Shown piece by piece: positions 1-5,926 of a DNA stretch of 17,125 nucleotides; positions within the stretch are counted from its first letter, which is position 1, and every line of letters starts with the position of its first letter. The DNA comes from Bacillota bacterium. GTDB taxonomy: Bacteria > Bacillota_E > RBS10-35 > JAJYVN01. The DNA lies in the NCBI GenBank assembly GCA_021846605.1, contig JAJZWQ010000052.1, positions 1 through 17,125 of the forward strand, in the 5' to 3' direction. Below the pieces are notes generated by a model. That model made no database searches. It saw nothing but the letters and a program-made list of their open reading frames with translations, and was not told where the DNA came from. The position numbers and the translations under genes were made by a program.

Positions 1-108
1 TCGGAGCAGGATCTCATCGATCAACTCAGGCGGATAGATGCGTGCGACCGCTCCCAGGGATGCGCGCTCGAGCGTGGAGAGCAGCAACGGTGCTTGTGTC
101 GTTCTCAT
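1..108 (-). CDS. IS4-type transposase, N-terminal fragment (runs off left edge)
   Basis: Read on the minus strand from the ATG at 108-106, the frame is open to the window edge and gives 36 residues. They end in the stretch ARIYPPELIDEILLR. That pattern (small residue, aromatic, PPELIDE, then L) resembles the N-terminal domain of IS4-family transposases, which precedes the DDE catalytic core. Only this N-terminus is visible, so the catalytic residues, the far inverted repeat and the intactness of the element cannot be judged. Bases 109-300 would hold the near end of the element and the upstream region of the next gene. I see no other gene there and could not identify a terminal inverted repeat without the other end. 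The IS4 assignment rests on pattern recognition of a short segment. Confidence 0.6.
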   Translation of the reverse strand, partial: MRTTQAPLLLSTLERASLGAVARIYPPELIDEILLR

Positions 109-300
109 GCCCAAGTCTTTCCAGTCTTGGCGGCTGATGTCCAGCACCGCCACACCAAATCAGGCGCGATTTACCCCGACGAGCCGCGATTACGTGCGTC
201 CTAGGCCATTTCTCGTGGATTTCCGCGCTCGCGCTATCTCTTCTTACCTAACTGATCGGTATTGTGCCAAAGTTACAGGTGGTGACCGTGGCAGGGAGGG

Positions 301-744
301 ATGGCGTTGCCGAATCACGGCACCCACCACACGCTTTGCGGCGGCTCTGCAGAAGGTGCACCGACACAAAAGCTCGGCATCGCCCGCCGGTGGCTGGCTC
401 TGTTGCTGCTGGCGACGGCAGCCCTGCTTGCGGGGTGTGGCCGAACGCCCAAGGCGTCCGCTCGGCCGCACCTGTTCCTCCGGCAGATCGACACGGTGAC
501 TTTGGAGGTCGGATGGGCCCTGGGCTCCTCGTCCTCAGATCCTGCGCGCTCGGTGGGGGTGCACCACCAGTGGGTCATGCGCACCGATGACTCCGGGCGT
601 ACCTGGCACCGGATGCTGCAGGTGCCGCCGAGCACTACGGCGTAGTTTTTGACCGTAGCCGATGCCTGGGTCGCCGAGCCGGTGACTGGCACCCGGAATG
701 TCGTCGTATATGCCACCACCACCAACGGTGGGCTCAACTGGTAA
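301..744 (+). pseudogene. Decayed Asp-box (BNR-repeat) lipoprotein gene
   Basis: The ATG at 301 opens a reading frame with a lipoprotein signal: a basic segment, a leucine/alanine-rich core and the lipobox LLAGC, whose cysteine codon is at 436-438. It continues with VGWALGS and one Asp box (RTDDSGRTWHR), then hits TAG at 643-645. Translation beyond that stop, in the same frame, keeps the family pattern: DAWV, then VVYATTTNGGLNW, a second Asp box. A TAA at 742-744 follows, and another stop soon after. The layout matches the first third of the intact gene at 854-2143 (VGWAVG, Asp box, DDAWV, TTNGGQTW). This is therefore most likely a truncated duplicate that has lost its remaining repeats. A short functional lipoprotein ending at 645 is possible but less likely, because homology continues past the stop. 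Bases 745-853 show only residue from this decay. Confidence 0.7.
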
Positions 745-853
745 AGAGAGGTCTCACACGTGCGCATGCCCGTAACTGAGTAACGGAGTGGTGCTGCTGG
801 GGTGCCCATTACGCTAGTTCGGGCACAAATCGATGGAGTGGGAGCGGAGGCCG

Positions 854-2143
854 ATGCTGGCACGACGTCGCTCCCGATGCTTGCTGGTCGTATGTGCTTG
901 CTTGGTGGCCTGCGTCGCGACCGGCTGTCGTGCGTTTTCGGGTGCTGTGTATCAAGTTCCGGCCGTTCACGTGACCAAGCTGCGCATGGTCACGACGAAC
1001 ATCGGCTGGGCGGTGGGCTACACAGGGCCGGTGCCAGAGGTTCCGAGTTCCTATGTCTTGCGCACGACCGATGCTGGCCAGACCTGGCACCGGGTGTCTA
1101 CGCAAGTCAATCCCGAGCGGGCGACATTCTTTCTTGGGCGGGACGACGCGTGGGTGCTGCATTGGGGCGGTTCTCCACGGTATGGAGTCCTCGATTTCAC
1201 GACAAATGGTGGGCAGACGTGGTCGAGCGAGGGAGTTCCAGGCTACGTCGGTGGACCCACTGAGATCGACTTTATCAGCGCCGAGCAGGGCTGGATCGTC
1301 TTCTGCAACAACCAGGTGGCCCAGGTGCTGCGTACGAGCGATGGTGGCAAGACGTGGCTCTCCGTGGGTCCATTGAGCCAGTTGAGCTGTCCCTTTGGGA
1401 CGGGCAACAGTGACGCGCACGGCGCGGAGCCGGTGCGCTTCGTGAGTTCAGAAGTGGGGTGGGCGGTGGTCGACAGCCCGCCCGGTCAGCAGGGGCCGCT
1501 GCCAGGCTGTCGCCTTCCCCTTTCAGAGACGCAATTGCTGCAGACCACGGACGGGGGGTTCAGTTGGCACGCGGTGTCCCTGCCCCTTGCCGGACCACAC
1601 TTCGGGCAGTTGTGGGCGTTCGGAACCAGCGTGGTGCTGGAGGGCGAGTTGCCGGCGAAGGTCTGTGACATGGCCAAGAATGGCTCGGCGAATGTCGGCT
1701 CCTTGCGGATGTCCGTGCCGAGAGACAAGCCGTGTCCGAAGCCGCCCCCTCCACCGCCGGTGGAGTCGACGATTGCGGGGCTGCCGATCACCAGCGGACC
1801 CTGCGCCACATGCGGCTTCACGTTGGTGTCCCAAGACAGCGGAAAAACATGGCACGGGATCACGGGTGTGCCGCCAACATCTGCCGTGTTCTTGGACGCA
1901 CGCTTCGGGTGGCTTGTAGCGGTTTCCCCGGCCATCTACAGCAGTGCGGATGGTGGGCTTGACTGGACGCGTGTGGGGTCGCTGCCGTGGGTGGGGAACA
2001 TTGAGTCGGTTACATCTCCCACCGTGGCGTGGGCCTTGGGTCGAGACACCAGCGGAAGTCAGTGTGCTTCGGCCTTGTGGATGACGAGCGACGGAGGCAG
2101 TACGTGGGTGATGACTAACCCCCACTTTTCCATCGTCACCTGA
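854..2143 (+). CDS. Secreted Asp-box/BNR beta-propeller lipoprotein (YCF48-like)
   Basis: This encodes a 429-residue predicted exported lipoprotein of unknown function. Residues 1-25 form a signal peptide with an arginine-rich start, a hydrophobic core and a lipobox-like VATGC, with Cys25 as the lipidation site. The rest carries seven Asp boxes of the form S/T-x-D/N-x-G-x-T/S-W at about residues 71, 116, 161, 231, 326, 364 and 411. Several are preceded by a GWAV-type strand (GWAVG, GWIVF, GWAVV, GWLVA). This is the signature of BNR/YCF48-like propellers, which act as extracellular binding or scaffold folds. A proline-rich loop (PKPPPPPP) and several cysteines lie at residues 293-320. I chose the ATG at 854 because GGAG at 841-844 sits 9 bases upstream. 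The ATG at 833 is in frame but lacks a site. The truncated paralogue at 301-744 lies directly upstream. No catalytic residues are recognisable, so no enzymatic role is claimed. Confidence 0.8.
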   Translation: MLARRRSRCLLVVCACLVACVATGCRAFSGAVYQVPAVHVTKLRMVTTNIGWAVGYTGPVPEVPSSYVLRTTDAGQTWHRVSTQVNPERATFFLGRDDAWVLHWGGSPRYGVLDFTTNGGQTWSSEGVPGYVGGPTEIDFISAEQGWIVFCNNQVAQVLRTSDGGKTWLSVGPLSQLSCPFGTGNSDAHGAEPVRFVSSEVGWAVVDSPPGQQGPLPGCRLPLSETQLLQTTDGGFSWHAVSLPLAGPHFGQLWAFGTSVVLEGELPAKVCDMAKNGSANVGSLRMSVPRDKPCPKPPPPPPVESTIAGLPITSGPCATCGFTLVSQDSGKTWHGITGVPPTSAVFLDARFGWLVAVSPAIYSSADGGLDWTRVGSLPWVGNIESVTSPTVAWALGRDTSGSQCASALWMTSDGGSTWVMTNPHFSIVT

Positions 2144-2153
2144 GCAGTGCATG

Positions 2154-2335
2154 CTGCCGCTCCTCCTGGAGTTGGCCGAAGTGGACAGGATGGCGGACGA
2201 TCCGCAGGTGCTTGGCGCCGTTGGTCAGGACGCTGTATGGGGATCGTGGGCGCTCGTCGCTGCCGGTGGCCCAGGTGCCGCGGTTGTTCTGTCTGCAAGG
2301 GACGGTGTGCCTGGAGTTGGCAGGCTGGGATCCTC
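2154..2335 (+). pseudogene. Possible frameshifted transposase N-terminus relic
   Basis: The stretch between the BNR gene and the next promoter has no intact gene. Two frames together read like the N-terminus of a DDE transposase. One frame gives LLLELAEVDRMADDPQVL up to about 2214. The next frame continues with APLVRTLYGDRGRSSLPVAQ and then VPRLFCLQG. Many insertion-sequence transposases begin with a D-D-P helix followed by a GRPS-x-P motif and an R-L-x-x-L-Q helix, which is the order seen here. The change of frame and the absence of a downstream catalytic domain indicate a remnant. The resemblance is by eye, and chance coding in GC-rich DNA is the main alternative. Confidence 0.35.
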
Positions 2336-2345
2336 CCGGTACAAT
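2317..2345 (+). promoter_or_regulatory. Sigma-A type promoter for the reductase/oxidase genes
   Basis: TTGGCA at 2317-2322 and TACAAT at 2340-2345 are separated by exactly 17 bases. Both hexamers are within one mismatch of the housekeeping consensus (TTGACA, TATAAT), which stands out in such GC-rich DNA. Initiation would fall near 2352, upstream of the ATG at 2391. This supports starting the downstream gene at 2391 and not at the in-frame ATG at 2151. Confidence 0.6.
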
Positions 2346-2390
2346 CTACTGGCTTTGGTCGCCGCCTGCGGGGGATGTCGGACCGCGGGC

Positions 2391-3758
2391 ATGGGAGGTC
2401 GGCCGTTGGGACGGGCGAAGGCGTGGCCGCACAAGAACGCGCTTCAGGACATCGCGGCCCGGCGCCAGGCACTGCGTGTCAGCCGGTACTGGGACGCGCG
2501 CTGCGAGGCCGTCCTGCAGCCGCCCCCCAACCTCCCCGCCGAGGATATGGAGACCTACACCCGCGTGCAGGAGTGCCTCACCGGATTTGTCACGCTCCCG
2601 GTGGCGACGGTGCCCGTGGACCTGAACCTGGGGCTGTATACGGTGGACGAGAGCGGATCGGTCCGCGAGAGCGGGCGGGAGAGCGCGTCGGTCTTCGTGC
2701 CCCTGGCGCACAGCGAGGGCGGCCTGTCGGCGTCGCTGCTGCGCGGTTCCAATGCCACGCGGGCCGCCGGCGGCGTCCGCACCTACGTCCTGGCCGACGC
2801 CATGACACGCGCCAGCTGCTTTCAGTTTGCCGACGTGGCCGAGGCCGTCGTCTTCCAGCGCTGGGTGGAGGACAACGCCGCCCAGATGATCTCCTGGTTG
2901 CGGGATCCGGCCAATGAACTCCGGGAGCGGCGTACCGCGACGGGGATCCGGGTGATCAGCCGCCACGCCGTGCTGCGCGAAGTCACCACCCACGTCCTGG
3001 GCAACTACTGCCACGTGCTGTACCGCTTCACGACGGGTGACGCCTGCGGCCCGAACATGATCACCCGCAACGCCCAGGCCATCAACAAGGAGTTCATCGC
3101 CGCGCGCTTCTCGGCGCAGACGGGCACCCCCATCCGGCGGCGTGTGCTGGAGGCCAACATGGGCGGCGACAAGAAGCCGTCCTACCAGTTCTTCCGGGAG
3201 GGCCACGGCAAGACGGTGCTGGCCGAGGCCACCCTGGACACGCGCGTGCTCTCGCGCTACCTGCACTGCAGCGTGGAGGACATCGTCGCGCTCTGCCACC
3301 TGGGGCTGCACGGGAGCCACGCCAGCGGGATGCAGTCCGCCGCCTTCACCCCGGCGTCCACCGTCGCCGCGATCTTCGCCGCCACCGGCCAGGACCTGGG
3401 AATGGTGGGCACCAGCAGCATGGCGCACAGCACCGCCGAGGCGTCGGGGAACGGCGTCCACCTGTCCATCCGCCTTCCGGGGTTGGAGGTGGGGACTGTC
3501 GGCGGCGGCACGGTGCTGCCGCACGCGCGGGCCTGGCTCCAGCTGATGGGCTGCCAGGGGCCGGGATCGGCATACCGTTTCGCCCAGATCGTGGCCGCGG
3601 CCACGCTCTGTCTGGAGATTTCCGCCGCCGCGGCGATGGCCGCCGACGGCAGCGAGAACTTTTACCGCGCCCACCTGGAGTTGGGTGGCCTGCGGACGCG
3701 CTCCCACGTCTCCATGGAATTCGAGACGGACCCCGCCGCCCCGCCAGATGCAGACTGA
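2391..3758 (+). CDS. Class I HMG-CoA-reductase-like enzyme, divergent
   Basis: The 455-residue product aligns by motif with hydroxymethylglutaryl-CoA reductase, the NAD(P)H enzyme that makes mevalonate from HMG-CoA. All four class I catalytic positions can be placed: Glu109 (HSEGGL), Lys261 (NMGGDKKP), Asp335 (ATGQD) and a C-terminal His428 (YRAHLELG). Other family hallmarks are GDACGPNM at about 216-223 (usually GDAMGMNM) and GTVGGGT at 368-374. The dimer motif usually written ENxxG reads ECLTG at 61-65, so the enzyme is clearly divergent and its substrate may differ. The ATG at 2391 follows a promoter at 2317-2345. An in-frame ATG at 2151 would add 80 residues with no family resemblance and would place the promoter inside the gene. 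The next gene starts 82 bases downstream with no obvious terminator between, suggesting co-transcription. No HMG-CoA synthase or mevalonate kinase is visible. The family assignment is firm; the reaction is inferred. Confidence 0.8.
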   Translation: MGGRPLGRAKAWPHKNALQDIAARRQALRVSRYWDARCEAVLQPPPNLPAEDMETYTRVQECLTGFVTLPVATVPVDLNLGLYTVDESGSVRESGRESASVFVPLAHSEGGLSASLLRGSNATRAAGGVRTYVLADAMTRASCFQFADVAEAVVFQRWVEDNAAQMISWLRDPANELRERRTATGIRVISRHAVLREVTTHVLGNYCHVLYRFTTGDACGPNMITRNAQAINKEFIAARFSAQTGTPIRRRVLEANMGGDKKPSYQFFREGHGKTVLAEATLDTRVLSRYLHCSVEDIVALCHLGLHGSHASGMQSAAFTPASTVAAIFAATGQDLGMVGTSSMAHSTAEASGNGVHLSIRLPGLEVGTVGGGTVLPHARAWLQLMGCQGPGSAYRFAQIVAAATLCLEISAAAAMAADGSENFYRAHLELGGLRTRSHVSMEFETDPAAPPDAD

Positions 3759-3840
3759 CCGGGAATCGCCAGAGGAAGGCTTCCCCCCAGAGGCGAAGTG
3801 ATGGCAGGGCAGTGTTCCGGGACAAGAGAGGGTGGCCAGC

Positions 3841-4929
3841 GTGATTCGCCTTTTTCCACACCTCGACGAAGAGGACCTGATCCTCAAGCTCTTTCACAAG
3901 GCCGTCGCCAATCAGTGGTCATCCGACGCCCTGGACTGGGACGCGCCACTGGGACTGACCGAGCGTCAGGCGCTGGCGCTCACCAACATCATCACCCCGG
4001 TGTACCTGGGCGAGCAGAGCGCGATGAACGGCGCGGCGAACGTGCTGCCCTCGCTCATCGCCCACGGCGAGACCTCCGCGCAACTGTACCTGTCGACATT
4101 CCTGCTGGACGAGGCGCGGCACTTTGAGGCCCTGACCCGGCTATACCGCCACATGGGGCAGGCCCCGCTGGCGTTGCGCAAGATGCCGGCGATGCTCCGC
4201 TACCACCACCGGCTCAGCCAGGGCGACCGCGTGGACTGGCTGTGGGGCATCCTGATCTCTGACCTGTTTGCCCGCGAGTTCTACCTCACCTTCTCCAAGG
4301 TGCAGCCCAACGCCCTGTTCGGGCGGATGTCCCTGCAGATCCTGCGGGACGAATCCCGCCACCAGGCCTTCGCCCACGCCTATCTCAAGGCGGCGATCCC
4401 GACGCTGTCCGACAGCCGGCGCACCGCCCTGATCGACATGAAGGATCAACTCCTCGAAATCATGGAGTCCATGAACGGCGATCTGCGCGAGGACTCCGAG
4501 GTGCTGGGCATCGACGGGGATGCCTTCATGCAGGACCTCACCCGCAACATCGAGGCGCACGGCAACGCCATCGGCCTCGGGCCGAAGGCGGGCGACGACG
4601 GACATGGACCAGACGCCACCGGCCGCGGGCCCGGCACCGATTGGATGCGACGCCTGGCGGCCATGCGCGAGGTCAGCATACGCAATGGCGGCGTCAACTG
4701 GCCGGAGGGCCGCGCGGACGCGCCGGGCACCGTGGCCGGGGCGCTGCCGACCATCGCCTCCGAGGATGTCGAGTTCTTGTTCGGCGGGGGCGGCCGCCGC
4801 CGGCCGCGGGAGCGCCGTGCGTTCCCCGCCGCCCACCCGCTTGCCTGGCTGGCCAGTTGCTCCAGTTGCGCAGTGGCGTTGCTCTGCCGCACGCGGGTCG
4901 TGCGCGCCGCGGCGGGGGCGCGGGCCTAG
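3841..4929 (+). CDS. R2-like dimetal-carboxylate oxidase (ferritin fold)
   Basis: The 362-residue product has the ligand set of the ribonucleotide-reductase small-subunit superfamily. These are Glu58 (YLGEQ), Glu91 and His94 (DEARH), Glu146 (AREFY), and Glu171 and His174 (DESRH). The N-terminal KLF...W...D segment, the all-Glu first ligand and the 33-residue spacing between the first two glutamates resemble R2-like ligand-binding oxidases (Mn/Fe or diiron, fatty-acid-binding). The resemblance to nucleotide-reducing R2 proteins is weaker, and no large RNR subunit lies nearby. An oxidative, hydroxylating or N-oxygenating role is therefore more likely than nucleotide reduction. About 120 C-terminal residues after the helical core are Gly/Arg-rich and atypical, ending in a Cys/Ala-rich segment. 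The GTG at 3841 is 8 bases from AGAGAGGG (3825-3832). A GTG at 3832 is in frame but touches that site. It follows the reductase gene by 82 bases, and its stop overlaps the next start. Confidence 0.75.
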   Translation: MIRLFPHLDEEDLILKLFHKAVANQWSSDALDWDAPLGLTERQALALTNIITPVYLGEQSAMNGAANVLPSLIAHGETSAQLYLSTFLLDEARHFEALTRLYRHMGQAPLALRKMPAMLRYHHRLSQGDRVDWLWGILISDLFAREFYLTFSKVQPNALFGRMSLQILRDESRHQAFAHAYLKAAIPTLSDSRRTALIDMKDQLLEIMESMNGDLREDSEVLGIDGDAFMQDLTRNIEAHGNAIGLGPKAGDDGHGPDATGRGPGTDWMRRLAAMREVSIRNGGVNWPEGRADAPGTVAGALPTIASEDVEFLFGGGGRRRPRERRAFPAAHPLAWLASCSSCAVALLCRTRVVRAAAGARA

Positions 4930-5858
4930 TGTCCTCGAGCACCGGGGGCACCCCTCGCCCGTCGGGCGGCGGCGCGCCCGAACACACGCACCGCCGGGCG
5001 CCGCAGCGCATCCGCCTGGTCGTGGTGGACCTGGACGGCACCGCGCTACGCGGCAACGGGCGCATCACGCGCGCCACGCGGCGCGCCCTGCGCATGGCGC
5101 GCCGCCACGGGGCCGTGGTCTGCGTGGCGACCGGCCGGGCGCCCACCGGCGCGCGGCAGTACGCCCGCATCCTGCGGGCCAACGGTCCCATCGTCTGCCT
5201 GGACGGGGCCCTGATCATGCAGGGGGAGCGCCTGCTCTTCGATCTTCCGCTGCCGCACGACGCCGCCGCGCGCGTCACCGCCCTGGCCGAGGAGGTCAGC
5301 GGCGGCTGGATCGCGCTCACGCGCCGGGGGCGCGTGCATGGCGGCCGTTCCCGTCGCCCCCCGCAGGCCTCCTTAGGGCAGGTGCTGCGACACCCAGGCC
5401 GCTCCCTGCGTTTCCTGAAGAGCGTCTGGCGGGAGGAGCACCGCCGCAGCGAGACCGTCCCCGACGAGCCCGTCTACAAGCTGCTCATCTGGGCTCCGGC
5501 CGGCGCGCCGCGCGAACTTCTCGACCGCGAGGTGCGCGCCGTGCCCGGCATCCGGGTGCCGTCGGCCCCGGGCACGACCGCCGAGGTTGTCGCGGACGGG
5601 GTCACCAAGGGCCGCGCCCTGGAGGTTGTGGCGACCCACCTGGGCATCCCGGCCTCCGAGGCGGTGGCCTTCGGGGATGCCCGCAACGACGTCGAGATGC
5701 TGGCCTGGGCAGGCTATGGCGTGGCCATGGGCGGAGCGCCGGCCGAGCTGCTCGCCGTGGCCGACGCCCAGACGGAGGGCGTCCAGCAGGACGGGCTGGC
5801 CCGCGAGATCCGGCGGCTCTTCCGCGGGCGCGGACGGGCGGTGCGCGGCCAGCCTTGA
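4929..5858 (+). CDS. Cof-type HAD-superfamily phosphatase
   Basis: The 309-residue product is a haloacid-dehalogenase hydrolase of the Cof/IIB type, which dephosphorylates small phosphorylated metabolites in the cytoplasm. Motif I is VVVDLDGT with nucleophile Asp34 and general acid Asp36. Motif II is VATGR (Thr68), Lys227 is in DGVTKG, and motif IV is FGDARNDVEML with Asp250 and Asp254. The insert between residues 85 and 215 is the expected position of the C2 cap. The first 26 residues are a low-complexity Ser/Gly/Pro/His-rich tail. The GTG at 4929 shares a base with the TAG of the preceding oxidase gene, a typical coupled start. A longer upstream in-frame opening would overlap that gene extensively and adds no family sequence. 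The substrate cannot be read from the sequence. Coupling to the reductase/oxidase pair hints at a shared pathway, but such phosphatases are often generic. Confidence 0.82.
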   Translation: MSSSTGGTPRPSGGGAPEHTHRRAPQRIRLVVVDLDGTALRGNGRITRATRRALRMARRHGAVVCVATGRAPTGARQYARILRANGPIVCLDGALIMQGERLLFDLPLPHDAAARVTALAEEVSGGWIALTRRGRVHGGRSRRPPQASLGQVLRHPGRSLRFLKSVWREEHRRSETVPDEPVYKLLIWAPAGAPRELLDREVRAVPGIRVPSAPGTTAEVVADGVTKGRALEVVATHLGIPASEAVAFGDARNDVEMLAWAGYGVAMGGAPAELLAVADAQTEGVQQDGLAREIRRLFRGRGRAVRGQP

Positions 5859-5865
5859 CCGTTGA

Positions 5866-5907
5866 CCCGCGGGCATGCCATGGTAGGCCCGCGGGCGCCG
5901 GGCGCCC
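5866..5907 (+). promoter_or_regulatory. Two overlapping GC hairpins between HAD gene and topA
   Basis: A 9-bp inverted repeat, CCCGCGGGC (5866-5874) with GCCCGCGGG (5887-5895), leaves a 12-base loop. A second hairpin, GGGCGC-CGG-GCGCCC (5893-5907), reuses the last three bases of the first, so the two cannot both form completely. They end 6 bases before the topA ribosome-binding site (5914-5920). There is no U-tract, so a classical intrinsic terminator is unlikely. An attenuating or RNA-stability role is conceivable, and a GC-rich coincidence is possible. Confidence 0.35.
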
Positions 5908-5926
5908 CTTCGCGAGGTGGTGCGTG

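Noticed and set aside
2346..3887. Minus-strand open frame of about 513 codons opposite the reductase gene
   Set aside because: The plus strand carries a full set of HMG-CoA reductase motifs. The minus translation has no family signature.
4520..5926. Upstream extension of the topA frame through the oxidase and HAD genes
   Set aside because: The extension overlaps two real genes in another frame and reads as Arg/Pro-rich noise. TopA starts at its conserved MAKSLVIVES segment with a good ribosome-binding site.
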